The notes: a model not told the origin generated them from the letters alone. A stretch of 64,000 nt of DNA from Arthrinium phaeospermum (GCA_006503535.1 QYRS01000001.1:2728001-2792000); one strand, 5' to 3'. Positions 10,426-22,557 are shown, counted from the stretch's first letter. A program made the numbers and translations.

Positions 10426-13400
10426 AGCCAAGATACAGCTGCGGGACAGAGCAGAGCTGCGGGGTTGGGCGTTCGCGATATGTCCTTTCTGTCGTCTTTT
10501 GCGTGGTGAATAATAAGGGCGCCGACGGTTGCAAAAAGTAGGGTGCCGTCCGGACTAAGCTACGAAAGTGGCGGCACGGCAGATGGTAGGTAGGTTAACA
10601 ATGCTTAGGAAGTAAACTGGGTTCCTGTCATGGTGGGAAAAAGGCGCGGAGGGAATCTGGAACACTTGAAACTAGTCCAATAGATCGGGTATACTAGGTT
10701 ACTTAGGTTGGGATAATCAAACGAAGCAAGAGAAGGCAAAGAGAGAGAGAGAGAAAAGACGGTCGGTTTAGTCAGTCCAAGTGTCCAGGTCCAGGTCTAG
10801 GTCCAGGTTCGGGTCCAGCAAAGGCGGCGCAGCGGCGGATGTGCAGGGAAAGTCAGCGAGATGTATGCAGAGCAGTTGTGTGGTTTGGCGCAGGAAGGGT
10901 CCCCGGGGTTCGGAGGCACGGATAGCAAATTGACACCAGATGCCTCCCCCGTCTGCTCCCAACGTGAGCGAGTGCAGACAAAGATAGGTGGGGGGTGGGC
11001 TGACGCTCGAGATTCAATGGGCGAGGAACCGACAGCTAAAACAAGCTGCAACGCGCTATTCGCCGTACTTGGGTCTTGGTAGGGGCAGGCAGGGGGGGGG
11101 CAGGAGAAGGGGAGGGGGGCTAAGCTAGTCTCAAGATGCAGCAGCAGCAAGCAGTCTCCAGTCACCAGTCTCGCAGTGTGCGCTTGTCCTTAACGCCGTC
11201 CAAGAGTGTACATCGGCCTTTGTCCCAGGCTCCAGCCAGTCTCAGTTCCGTCTCCCTCCTGCAGCGAGTACCTTTTTTTAAGTTATCCCCGCTGGCGAGT
11301 CGCGTGTTTCGCGTGGGGTCCTCTCCCGGCCAGGCTTATTCATTCCTCAAGTCCTGCAAGGCGCACTAGCAGTAGAAATCACCTAGATTGCATTAGACGG
11401 CAATGCGAGACAGTAACGGCTATCAGAGAGTCAGACTTTTGTTCTTCCCACGTTTCTGACCCCGTGCTGGAGGGATGCGAGACCCCTACATGGATACACA
11501 CACACATGTATTCACACTTGTTGTCTTGGTGAAGCGCCTAATCTAGAAAGCGAGAAATCTGAGGGATATGCAAGGTAGGTAACCTGCAGGACCTGGACAA
11601 AGTAGGTACATGCGGCATGCGGTGGCCTGGTTGGGCTGCCTCAGAAAGAGAGAGATAGAGAGAGAAAGACGTTTTGTTCGGTTGCAGATTCGTAAGCCAA
11701 ACCGGGCCTCGCTCGGGGCCTTAGGACCCTCCTTTGACCCCGATCAAATGTAATGCCACCACCAAAACCCACGATGGACTCAAGACGAACCGTCTGCCCC
11801 TATTTGGCCCCTAAATCTGACAAGCTGGTATAAATATATATAGTCTCTCGATGTAGAAATCTACAATGTGGGGCTGAAGTATTAGTAATGATGAAGATCA
11901 CACAGCGAGTTTTTGTCCATTTCAACAGCACACATTCGGATCTATCTGATACGACGTTGGGCGATTCGTGTATCGTTGGAGATGCAACGCCAATGCCTCG
12001 CTTCTGAGCGCATCCGACAGACTGTCTCGGGATCCCGTTCCTATACCCCGGCGTCGCTCCTAAGGATAACGAGGTCTACTATGAACCATACCCTGCGTAT
12101 TGCGTCACGGCACATATTTCCCCCTACTCTGCCATGTTTCCATCTGTTTGTCTGTCTGTCTGTCTCTCCCTTTCCCTCTCCCGCCCTTTCCCTCAGTGTG
12201 CATGCTTGTGTTCTCAAGCCCCGCGTCATGCCGGCATATACTTGTAAGGGAGGTCTTTGGGACTTTGTCATGCACGTTCGTAATAAGTCAAGTCAAAACT
12301 GGAGGTTGCATAGGTCGTTCGTTGCACGGCAAGTCGGCATTTTGGTGCCAAGTCCGGATTCCGGTTGTCTCAGGCAGCAGTCAATCCGGCACTGCCTTGC
12401 TTCTCTATCCAGGGTCCTTTGTTGCTGCTGCTACATAACTACCGTCTCCCGTACGCGCGCGAATGCGAATGCTACTGTAAAACTAATAGAGGACCTCCGA
12501 CCACCATACCCACCTATCCTGCCTTATGGAATAGGGGAGTGCTATTCGGGGAGAGAACCAGACAGAGCCAGTCAGAGATCAGGACAGACCAGAGATTCCG
12601 ATCATCTGAACATTTGGCAAATCTCTCTCCGCCTGTTTCTTCTTAGCTGTTTATTATTCACTAGCATCTGTCATCGATGACCGATTTCTGATGAGAGTCT
12701 CGTCATTCTTCAGGTAGACTTGGATTGAAGGTGCATACATACTGACGACTCGTATTAGCCCCTCGCGTGATCTACAGCTACATACCATGTCAATCACATA
12801 CCCCCCGGCACTTGGGATTTCACACCAAAATGCTCACAAATCCTTCGCAACATCCCAGTTCTGTGTTTTGGAATCAATATAAGGTTAAAGCTTGCCCCAG
12901 TCTCGTGCGACTGCCTCCACTAGCCGGCTTCATCCGCCTTGTTTGTGTATTACCTTGTACCCCAGTGGGGTCTTTCGAAGGCTTTACGGAGTATAGCGAC
13001 AAGTTATTGCCTTCTATTCCCCCATAGCCACGTATTTAGGCACATAGCAGCTGTAGAGCCATACGTCGGCAATTTGTCAACTTTGCATCCGCAGGAGGGG
13101 TGTGGTGCGGGTTGTGGGACGGGTTCGCGATACCCCATGCACGTTTCATAGTCGTCTCGAAATCCTCGAATCTGAGCGTTGAAGGTTGACAGCCCTGGGC
13201 CGCATCACGAACCATTAACATGCTATGCAATCGAAACCAGGCGGTCCCATTTACGGTTGGGCTGCGATATGTCAATCTCGCAAAGACCGTAAGGATAGGA
13301 GGTCACATCATGATTCCAATATAGCTGGTTTGTTCGCCTCCCGTAGATGAGGGATTCACATTATGCTTTAGATTATGGAGATCGCAGTGCCTGCGAACAC

Positions 13401-13628
13401 ATCTGGTCTTCCATCTACCGCGGATGGCATGTACAAAGAGATTCCTGCCCGCACAGGGGCCTTGCGCAACAGCGCCAAACGCAGCGGATCGCTAATTCTC
13501 TCATGATTCTTCACTAAATATTCAAACATTAAGAACGCCGAACCCGATGCTGTTGCGCATATCGATCGACACCATGGTCAGTAAGCCAAGTGGTATCAGC
13601 TAAAAGTCGAAAAATAAAACATGGTAAG
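10426..13628. other. 3.2-kb intergenic region upstream of the transcription factor
   Basis: No supported protein gene. It contains a GA microsatellite near 10739-10755, AGGTAGGT tracts near 10587 and 11573, a TATAAATATATATA box near 11830 and a TGTC microsatellite near 12147-12165. The 255-residue open frame at 11913-12680 lacks recognisable motifs and looks like chance. A long promoter or an unannotated non-coding transcript would fit. Confidence 0.4.
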
Positions 13629-15469
13629 TCAAGAAGGGTTGAGTTGGGCCAGAAGAAAGCTCCTCAGATTTCTTCTGTAAATCTCGAGGCCGCCATGGGT
13701 TCGATTGGAGCCGTCTTGTGACGGGTGCGAACGACCCAGTGGATCTCGAGCCGGCTCCAAGTTCGAGCCAGAGCCACTAAAATGTCCGTCTCCGTCTGTG
13801 CCTTCCGGGCTGTCCCTCATGGAAAACGGGAACGCCGCTTTCGGGCCGCATAGAGAGCCCAGGGCCAACCGGGCATACCAGGTCCACTGAAGACACCAAT
13901 CGAGTCTCTATAGTAGGACGACTGGTCGCTCATGACAGTGTCACGGTTACCCGGTTCCGAATACCCATCGCCGCCGTAGTGCAAAACAGAGGGGAGCTTT
14001 CGGCCTGAAACCTTCTGGAATCCCTTTCGCCTCCCTCGACGGAGGCCGCATCAGTACGGTCGGAGTACCGCCTTTGGCTCCCGTCAGGTTGGCAAGAGAC
14101 AGGGATGGCAACGGAGTGGACCGCCGCTGACATAGCAGTCACGGCAGTACTGGCAGTTGCCGGACGCCGAGGATCAGCAAACGGGTTGTCCTTTCCGCTG
14201 GCCGAGGCTGCACTAGTCGAGGCCGCACCCGTGATCAACCCACCGGGACCAGCGCCGCTATCCCTCAGTTTGAGGGCATTCTGGCGCTTCTTCCATCTCA
14301 GAGCATCAGAGCAAGAACCAGCAAGAAGGCAACACCGGCGACACTGCCGATCACGCTTCCTGCGACAGTCCCAGGCGGCGTGGGCTTTCCACCTTCGTCG
14401 GAGCCGGATCCGGATGATCCTGAGCAGCGTCATCTGATGAAGGCAAAGTTGCCGAAGGCGACGGTGCGGATCCGGTAGTTGAGTCACCGCTGCCACTCCC
14501 GTCTCCGTCAAAGATGCCGACGGAGCCACCATCGTCACTGTTGGTTGAGGTCGCATGAAATGATGATGATGCATCAGTTGCGACGGGGGCAACCGTCGAT
14601 GAGGCGATCGTACTTGTCACATAATCGGAAGATTGAAGAGTTGTTGTAAACGAAGCATTGAACAAAACAGTACCAGACGAATTGGGAAGCGTAGATGTGG
14701 TAAGGTTGTTTCCAGAATTGGCTTCAGGGTGACGATGGTGCCATTAGTGGTAGCCGTGCCATTGCTAAGGAGTGGTGCCGGCGACGGCGTGGAAGAAATT
14801 ATAGCTGTGGGGAGTTAGATACACGCAATTGAGTCACGAATTGGGACCAAGAAGAAGGAAAGAGGCGGCGGGCATGCACTCACGTTGTGTTTGGTGGTGG
14901 TGGTGGCTATGGAGGTGGTGTTTCTTGTCGCGCGGAAAATGAGGGGAAGGTGCCCGCAGAGCCCGAAGGTAAAGGAGTGGACGTGATCTTGGCATAAGAT
15001 TCAACAGTGGGAAACGAAGGTGACATGGAGAGCGACGCCGAGGTGGTTGGCTAACGACGGTGTTGGCGTCGGGACGGGGTGTACGACTGATCAGCTGCTG
15101 CAGCATCGTCGGTGGATGAAGCGACGGCTACCTTGTGGTCGGGAAGCGCTGAAAGTCCGTTCGGAGTTGCAGAAAGTAGTTGGTGGTGGTGGTGGAGGAT
15201 GTGGAGCGGCGGCAGTCTTGAGGCTGATGGTCGCACCACTGGCATCAACGACCTGGATCACGTCGACGGTTTGGACGATGCGAACGACCGACGAGTCCGA
15301 ATCCTCGGCTGGGGGTCTTCCTTCTTTGCCAGGTGTGTTTGCTGGTGTTGGTGATGTAGTCTCTGGTGGTGGGAACGAATGTGGTGGTTGTGCGAGTGTT
15401 CGTGTGAAGTAGAATGAGTGGTGTCGCCCCGGCCTGAAGGAGTGAAGACCCCGAGACTGATTCGGTCAT
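13629..15469 (-). CDS. Ser/Thr-rich single-pass membrane protein, wall-sensor-like, with frameshifts
   Basis: Function unknown; the architecture resembles fungal MID2/WSC-like surface proteins. In order from the N-terminus (a candidate ATG is at 15469): a Thr/Pro-rich region, the segment SVVRIVQTVDVIQVVDASGA, a proline run, an intron near 14884-14812 (GTGAGTGC...CCCCACAG), a long Ser/Thr stretch (TTNGTIVTLKP, then FNASFTTTLQSS, then ATSTNSDDGGS), a transmembrane helix reading TVAGSVIGSVAGVAFLLVL, a basic stop-transfer RWKKRQNALK, and a cytosolic tail with KDNPFADPRRPATA and a Ser/Gly-rich end. The frame must change near 14307-14312, 14405-14425 and 14713-14722, and at further points 5' of the intron; each clear case is one base at a short homopolymer. 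The start codon and the last ~80 residues are uncertain. No WSC cysteine module is seen. Confidence 0.6.
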
Positions 15470-17413
15470 CGCGCTCTGTGGCGGTGAAATATGGGAATAC
15501 GAGACAGTGAATGAGTGTTCTGGATTTTCTAGCGGGTGCGCAGTCTGAGCTGGCGACTCGCTGGGTCCTCCTTTGGAAAGTGTGCTGAACGATGCGCTAA
15601 GAAGGTGTCGATCGGACTTCGCGGACTTCCATAATGGTATCAAACCCTCCTTTCTTTTTGATTCCTCGGGATCGTGATTCAGATTGACTTCCAGACCTTT
15701 CTCTCTTCTTTCTTTCTCATCCACACTCGGTCAGGGTCCTTCCTGCTGGGACGGCTGGGGGTGTGGTAAAAGGGCGGGCGCGCGGAGGCTCTGTCACCAC
15801 TTGGAAAACGATGGACGGCGGACAACAACCGGAACGAAGGGAAGAAGAGGAAAAGAGAGCTTCAACGGCAGCGATGCAACTTGGGGCTCCGGACTCTTTG
15901 ATAATATGTGTGAGAATGATTCCGGCCTACCCTACTGCTCTACTACCCTTTGCCTGTAATTAAAATGAGCGAGGCTTTTCTCCACGAGAGCGCCGGCCAT
16001 GGGTCAGTCAAGGTGGGCATCGCAACCGTCTTCCCAATTTCGCTTGAGATTTCGGACAGGGAATCGGGCTCCACTGGCCAATCACCGCCGACGTGCAGGC
16101 ACTTGACCAAGACTTCTGGCCAAGAGAACAACATTAAACGGAGACAGAGACAGGCTCATTCCATTGGTCACTAAAAATGAGGGATCTGAGCAAACAACTG
16201 GGTTCCCACCCTATCCTGTGTTTACTCAAAACATCCATCACCTGCTCACAGCTTATGCTCTGCCTGCACTGCTTGAGCACCGAGGGGTGCCCACATGTCA
16301 TATACATGTAAGTAGCATCGCTCGACTGGTCCACGACAGGGCCGTTACGTACGACACAGCCGCAGTGCAGTAGTGTAGGCAGGCAGGCAGGCAGGCAGTA
16401 AAAGAAAATGGCCGACGGGTTCTGGATGGCGTGCCTGGGCCCTGTACCGTGTTGGGTGCATGCACACGTACCGTATGTTGTCAGTACTTATGTGGCCTGT
16501 GGAGTTGGCCTGGCACTGGTCACGTCGGAAGTGGACGTGAGGCAAGAGGATAAAAGGATATGGGCTCACTCGCTCATGGGCTCGCACACGCTCGCTTCGG
16601 CTTGTATCATAAAGAATAGCCTGCATTTCTCCTCGTGTTTGGCCGCGCCAATGCAGGAACCGCCGCGGGCGCGTCCGCTGCGCCTGGACTCTGCCTGGCT
16701 GGAGGATTTGGGGGGGGGGTTACTGACGCAGTGTTCGAATGAAATCTGTAGCATTACCCTGGAGGAGAATCATATGCAACGATACTGCTGTCCTGTTCAC
16801 GGCCGTTGCCCAGTAGCCAACCATGGAGCCATATGATGGTTCGTTTGCGACAGGCAATGCCCTGCCATTTGATCTCGATTTGGCAGGCGATCGCTAGTCT
16901 CATTTCCGTGAGATGCCGGCCTTCGAATTGGATTCCTTCGAGGTATATTCCTCGGATTCGGCCGTTGTACGTCATGATCGGCATGCGAACTGGCAACAAA
17001 AAAAAAGATCGTATACAAGTACTAATACTTGTTCGAAAGGCCGTAACCCTGCGCCAGAAATCTACAGCGCATGGCACAAGAAGCCATTTAGAAATTAGGA
17101 GTTGCCAAAGAGGTCGAGCATTGGAGCAGGCACTGGAGAAACCCCGCCCTCGAATCTAGGGGTTACTTGTAAGCAGCCAGCCCCATTCGGGGGGCCGTGG
17201 GCTATATTTGTACAATTCCTGCATATTACCGTCCGCCCTGAAGTATTTTCAGTAACAGCCGATTCCATGATGAGCAGGAAACAACATATTCACCCACCGT
17301 GCTATGCAGCGCCGACTCCAAGAAATGATTGGCCAATAGGTCAATTAATTTCAAAATGGGCTCTCCGGCCCCTGGCCCCCTCCAGTGCCCGTCGCAGTAG
17401 TGAGCTCAGGAAA

Positions 17414-17812
17414 ACTCCGGAAACTAATTTTACCACCAAAATGCTCGAACTTCACCCGCACATTAATAAGTACAACGGCGATAGGAAAAATCGAAAAAAT
17501 AATCATAATATCTTAATAGTGCTTAAATATAATATTATTTTTACTTTAATTAAAGCCGACTAGGAGGTATTATTTAACTTAAAAGGGAATGCGAATTCGG
17601 CTAATAAGCTAGGAAATACCCTTTAATTTTAAATATACTGTAACGATTTTAACTTAAATAAAATTAAAAAAAATTACAAGCTATTTATTACACAATTCCT
17701 TATAATACTATATATTTTTCTATATAGCTTAAATATATTCGTAACCGTTAATAGGTTATTAAAATGTATAATTTAGTGTATATTAGTGCCAAATCTGGTT
17801 AGTTTCCGGAGT
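17414..17812. mobile_element. MITE-like AT-rich element with 14-bp terminal inverted repeats
   Basis: ACTCCGGAAACTAA at 17414-17427 is matched exactly in inverse orientation by TTAGTTTCCGGAGT at 17799-17812. The 399-bp interval is very AT-rich with many TpA steps from about 17490 to 17785, in sharp contrast to its GC-rich flanks, and has no ORF of note. A short non-autonomous DNA transposon whose interior has decayed, perhaps through repeat-induced point mutation, explains this. No convincing target-site duplication is visible, so family and exact ends are uncertain. Confidence 0.65.
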
Positions 17813-18504
17813 CTTGTTGATGTCGCTTCTGCCCGTCGGGGCCAAGATATGGAAACTCGGGGTTTCTCTGTCTCTCACTCTCTGCAAGTTCCTGGGTCTG
17901 ATAGACCGAACTTGAACCAATGGCAAGCCAACGCCCAATCTGCAAGCGCGGTCGGGTTGGTCATTATGGTAGCATACCTCGCATCGCAATAGTATCTGTC
18001 ATTGATACCGGTCCTCTAAAACGCATCCACAACCCAATCCACGGCTGGCCCAGGCACGAGGTGCTTAAGTACATACAGATGGACAATACACACCACCTTT
18101 CATCGGGATTTTGTACGTGAGTGCTATCGTCCGTACAAGCGTTGGTATAATATCGGGACAATTGTGTTTCATTTCGTACTATGCCTACTTAGACTGGAGT
18201 CTTTCAAAAAGACCTTGTGGGCGGCTGTCTAAGCTGAGATAACCGAGCCCAATGCCTGTCAGTCCACATTGTTGTTCTCCAAGATACCTCCAAAGCTTCA
18301 AGGGCGGAAGCGATACATCATGTGGCTAACTTATCCGGCTAGCTGGTCGGTCGTGACAACTATGTTGTCAGGCTTCTCACATTTGCCCTTTGACACCTCG
18401 TAGTCGTGTCATCTTTGCGGGTCATCGTGTCGAGGCTGTCCTTGGGTACTGACAAGAGCACATAGCATCCACGGTGTTCCATTAACCTTAACTCGAGAAA
18501 GTAC

Positions 18505-18650
18505 CCTCGCCAACTCTAACCATGGCGTCCATCGCCACGATCTCGTCAACTTCGCGAAGTGGAGTTTCAATCAGGTGTACATTATAGTCACGCTTGGATA
18601 AAAAGCGGACTACCACTCGGAAAAGATGCTCTTGTGGCACGCCTCAGCAG
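18505..18650 (-). pseudogene. Possible short coding relic of unknown function
   Basis: On the minus strand a ~48-codon stretch reads with protein-like composition (HLFRVVVRFLSKRDYNVHLI, then ETPLREVDEIVAMDAMVRVG) and ends at a stop; a second frame continues with similar composition just after it. It has no start codon in frame and no recognised motif. It could be a relic, or the tail of a gene damaged in the same way as its neighbours. Confidence 0.2.
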
Positions 18651-18760
18651 GGTATCTTGATTGGTAGGTGAACATCAGTAGAATATGGCACTCCTTTGTG
18701 CCTCCATGTGGGATTTAGAACAACGCCAATACGCCCCCATGCAGCAACAACAGCAGCTTT

Positions 18761-19362
18761 TTAAGCAATGAAACACGCTTCTTCTTCGCTTTGACCGCAT
18801 TGCTGCGGTCAACAAGGTATCCTCAGTGGGCTTGCCGCCTCGCTTCCTCTTCTTGCGGAGACCTTCCTTGGTCTCGTCCAGGCGGCCTTCTTCTCGCCCT
18901 CCTTCTTCGGCCTCGACCCGTCTGGCCTCGCGGATCTCCATGGCGGGCCTTCATCATTTTGGACTCAATCTCGCCCTCCTTGTCGGCTTGCACCATAGCA
19001 AGAATCGTGTTCATACTCTCCTGAAACGCTCGCCGTTAGCAACCGGTATTGCGTACAGTAAATGGGTGGGCTTACTCGGTCGTCGACAAACACCTTGCCC
19101 TTTCTTGCCCTTCGGCTTCTCCACGCCTACGGGTGTGATCATGTTCAGTTTGGGAATATCCAAGTCCTTTTCCGAATAGGTCTTCTTCTCTTCTTGAGTA
19201 TGCCGCAATCGCTTTGGAGTTCGACGGTTTCGACGCTGGCGCGGGACCCTTTTGTTCTTGACTATTCCATCCATCGGCCCAGCCCTTTGGGCTTTGCTGC
19301 CGCTGATACCGGACCCGTTGGCGGCATGCTTGTTCTTGATGGTTTTTCCGTGAAGGCGGCAT
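18761..19362 (-). CDS. LOC1: LOC1-type 60S ribosome-biogenesis protein, with frameshifts
   Basis: Nucleolar RNA-binding factor; yeast Loc1 acts in 60S subunit assembly and ASH1 mRNA localisation. Starting MPPSRK at 19362, the family pattern can be followed: [14 protein letters not shown], then [32 protein letters not shown], an intron at 19075-19021 (GTAAGCCC...TTTCAG), then [20 protein letters not shown] and [33 protein letters not shown] and a KKKRVS tail. Frame changes are needed near 19343-19347 (A run), 19242-19246, 19197-19200, 19097-19100 (G run), 18939-18946 and 18766-18770. Six small indels in a gene this conserved point to sequence error rather than loss. Divergent from HIS3, 486 bp apart. 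Confidence 0.85.
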
Positions 19363-19848
19363 TTTGGCGGATGTGATGCGATCTCGACAATTGACACTCG
19401 TTGATTGACGATGACGGTCGCAATTCCAAAGTCCGGGACAAGGTCACTGGAAAATTATTCTAACTTGTCGTTATCGCTCAACGTCTGATAAGACTTTTTC
19501 TTTTCCTTTTTAGCGGGGCATGACCTGAGCTCTTTCCTTTACCAGCTAAGTAAGCCGCCTACATTCAATGGCGGGCAGGCAGGGCAGTGGCAGGGGTCGC
19601 GACTGCCCAGTTACAGTACTGTAGTGGCTGCATCCATGCATAACTTTAGGCCGGGAGTGGGAATCGAGAGGAATCACTAATAGCCAACCGAAATCGCCCT
19701 CAAGAAATTTGAGTTCACAAGCGTCATACCCCCATTCATCCCATGTCACCCATCCGGACATGATATTCACATACATCCAAAACGGAGCCAACTGACCTAT
19801 CACTTCCACATTGGTTTATAAGAATCGTTCGACTTATAACTTCTAAAT
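19363..19848. promoter_or_regulatory. 486-bp bidirectional promoter between LOC1 and HIS3
   Basis: The two start codons face away from each other across this interval, so it must carry both promoters. I saw no intact TGACTCA general amino-acid-control site, which would have been expected upstream of a histidine-synthesis gene. Confidence 0.6.
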
Positions 19849-20610
19849 ATGGCATCTGAAACCATGAAGCCGCGCTGGGCGGCGCTGGCTCGTGACACCA
19901 ACGAGACCAAGATCCAGATGGCCATCAACCTCGATGGTGGGGACTTCCCTCCGGAGACAGACAAGCGGTTGACGTCCGCCCTCGAGGGACATGCGAGCCA
20001 GGCCAGCAAATCGCAGACCATCAGTGTCGACACCGGCATTGGCTTCCTTGACCACATGCTTCACGCCCTCGCCAAGCATGCTGGCTGGAGTTTAGCGCTG
20101 GCCTGCAAAGGCGACCTTCACAGTATGCCGTTCCCTCCCCTGGCCTGTTCTACCAACCGCTCCGTACTGGTTGGCTGACCCTCCGCGCTTGAAACAGTCG
20201 ACGACCACCACACGGCCGAGGACGTCTGCATAGCCCTGGGCTACGCCTTTGCGCAGGCGCTGGGCTCCGCCACGGGCCTCGCGCGCTTCGGCTCGGCCTA
20301 CGCACCCCTGGACGAGGCCCTCAGCCGCGCCGTGGTCGACCTGTCGAACCGCCCCTACAGCGTCATCGAGCTGGGCCTCAAGCGCGAGATGATCGGCAAC
20401 CTCAGCTGCGAGATGATCCCCCACTGCCTGCAGTCCTTCGCCCAGGGCGCCCGCATCACTCTGCACGTCGACTGCCTCCGCGGCTTCAACGACCACCACC
20501 GCGCTGAGAGCGCCTTCAAGGCTCTGGCTGTCGCCGTCCGCATGGCCACCAGCAGGGTTGCCGGCAAGGAGGGCGAGGTGCCCAGTACTAAGGGGACCTT
20601 GAGCGCTTAG
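19849..20610 (+). CDS. HIS3: Imidazoleglycerol-phosphate dehydratase (histidine biosynthesis)
   Basis: Converts imidazoleglycerol phosphate to imidazoleacetol phosphate, the sixth step of histidine biosynthesis, using two bound Mn ions. Two exons (19849-20122 and 20198-20610) with a 75-bp intron give 228 residues, the normal length for a monofunctional fungal enzyme. Metal-binding and core motifs are complete: [36 protein letters not shown] (formed across the splice), [23 protein letters not shown] and [19 protein letters not shown]. The ending PSTKGTLSA is typical. The gene is intact although its left neighbour LOC1 is not, which marks the right limit of the indel-rich patch. Confidence 0.97.
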
Positions 20611-21601
20611 GAGGGCTCCGCGAATCGCGGGATATCGGGGCCCAGCAAGGAGGACCCGGCCGCCAGAGTAGTAGATTTAGCAGTTTCCCACTACTCAATG
20701 TTGCAGGACGCCGTGAAAACATGGGTATGATGGTTTTCTGGAAAGGGAATAAAGCGAGGGGACTGAGCTGACCTCGTGCCAACAGGATAAAAAGTGATCG
20801 GTGTGAATCATTCAGAACCTGTCCTTGGGACTACTATTCTGGCAAGTGGTGCTCGAAACCACGCGGGTTACTGGGCGTACCGGCGGGGCTTCTCCTTGTA
20901 TGCCATCAAGTTTATAGAGAAAAGGGGCCTATCCTTACGCAGACACGACTGAATACGTCAATGAAAATGAATTGAATGTTCTTGAGACTTGTGCAACTCC
21001 ATGCCGCTGAACTAGTATATCAATTTCAGTTCAAGTTGAGTTCTTTGTGAATTCTTTTGCTCGGTAGTTCTCTAAGATGTGTCTGTAGCCAGTCGTGGTG
21101 GCCATAACCCCTAGCAAACTAACAAACTCGACAAAATAGCCAAAACAGCGATCTAAGTAATGTCTTCCATTTGAAACCTATACATCGCTCATATAAAAAT
21201 CTAGGGACGGGGCACCCTTACACATAAGAATAAACAAATTATGCTGATAACGTGCATTAATATCGTTGGTAGTGAGCGCTATATTAGAAGATTGGAATCA
21301 ATTAGTGGCGAATGGTGACCAGCATAAGGATATTGTAAATCACGAAATAGAATGGACATTGTATGCCATGTATTAGATATTAAGTACTGGGTAATGACAT
21401 TGCTATATACAGTAGACGATATTTCGTTTTCGCTGTTTATGATACCATCAACAACCTCCATTCCACATCGTGCCATTTGTGATTGGGTATCAATTCTCTT
21501 TTCGCTATTTCCGGCCGTTACTCATTTCCGGCCGTTACTCATTTCCGACCGTTACTCATTCAGTTGGTTTATTTGTTGTTACACGTTTGAGAAACTATCC
21601 C
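20611..21601. other. Convergent intergenic region between HIS3 and the MARVEL-like gene
   Basis: No gene is supported. It should hold both 3' UTRs. A 17-bp triplicate at 21507-21557 lies less than 100 bases from the end of the MARVEL-like gene and is listed separately. Confidence 0.45.
21507..21557. repeat. Three tandem 17-bp repeats (ATTTCCGGCCGTTACTC)
   Basis: Perfect copies at 21507-21523 and 21524-21540, and a third with one change (GGCC to GACC) at 21541-21557. The array sits just beyond the stop codon of the minus-strand MARVEL-like gene, probably in its 3' UTR. Confidence 0.9.
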
Positions 21602-22557
21602 TTAGCGAGCGTACCCAGTGCTGAAGTTGCTGTTGTGCTGAGGTGTGTTGTGGGCATAACCGGGGTTGGTGTGAGGGTTGAGGTGGGGGGTGTTGCCGGC
21701 CACCCCAGACTCGGGATACGCGGTGTGGCCCTCATGCTGACCGCCGTAACCGGCTTCGGTGTGCTTGGGGTAGCCGGCGGGCTCGTGGCCGACAGCAGTC
21801 GACTCGGTGTTGTAGCTCTGGCGCACCTGGTTGGGAGTGGTGTGCATAGGAAGAGCGTTGGGGTCGTCCTGAGTCGCAGCCGTTCCGCGGCGCTTAAACA
21901 GGCCCATGAACTTGCCGCGCTTGCCGTAACCAGACGTGTAGTTGTTGGCCGGGCTAGGACCGAAACGAGCCTCCTTACGTCGGTGGCGCACCAGCACGAT
22001 CTCGACCAGGATTGAAAAGATGAAGAAGACCTGAGATATCAATTAGCAACCAGACCAAAGTTTTACTTCAGGTGATCCAAATAACTTACAATCGCAACGA
22101 TGGCGACGGCCAAGCAAGCAGTCTCCATACGGCACGCAGTTCCGAATGTTGGCAGCTTGGTGAAGCCATCCCTCATACTGTTCGGGTAGTTGCCGGAGGG
22201 GCCGGTGCCGAAAGGCGTGTTCGGTGTGTTGTTGCACGAGCTGGCTCCACCGCGGTTGGCGACGGCAACGTAAATGAAAGCTCCGATAAAGGCGACATCG
22301 AGGAGGATGGCGATAAATGAGGTGACTGGGTGTCCAGCGAGGCAGCACAGAAGCAGCAGCCCGGCAAGGGTGTATAACACACCAGCGCCCGAGATACCCT
22401 CAACTGCACGGACCCATGTCGGGATGGGGATGTTGTGGTTGCGGAGAGCCGCCAGGAAGTAACTGAACAGCGACAGAATCAATGCCGCGCAGCAGAATTG
22501 GATGCCGCGGATAAACCACTGCAATGATTTAAGCGCGATGCCACTTTTTGCTCCCAT
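21602..22557 (-). CDS. MARVEL-like four-helix plasma-membrane protein
   Basis: Two exons (22557-22090 and 22030-21602) with a 59-bp intron give 298 residues. Four hydrophobic helices are visible: QFCCAALILSLFSYFLAAL, VLYTLAGLLLLCCLAG, FIAILLDVAFIGAFIYVAV and, across the splice site, LAVAIVAIVFFIFSILVEIV. A basic segment HRRKEARFG follows, then a hydrophilic Gly/Asn/His/Pro-rich tail of about 120 residues. This layout fits fungal MARVEL-domain proteins, thought to act at the cell membrane or in membrane apposition; the exact role is unknown. The start at 22557 follows a non-conserved leader in the same frame and is preferred because the helices begin soon after it. The Cys pair in the second extracytosolic loop is not certain to be a disulfide. 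Confidence 0.8.

Larger units (their letters stand above)
15470..18760. other. 3.3-kb intergenic region with an AT-rich inverted-repeat element
   Basis: No complete gene is supported. It includes a GGCA microsatellite at about 16379-16398, the terminal-inverted-repeat element at 17414-17812 (separate entry) and a possible coding relic on the minus strand near 18505-18650 (separate entry). Other open frames are short and without motifs. Confidence 0.45.

Noticed and set aside
11913..12680. 255-codon frame upstream of the transcription factor
   Set aside because: Composition is not protein-like, it runs through a TGTC microsatellite, and no motif or splice structure supports it.
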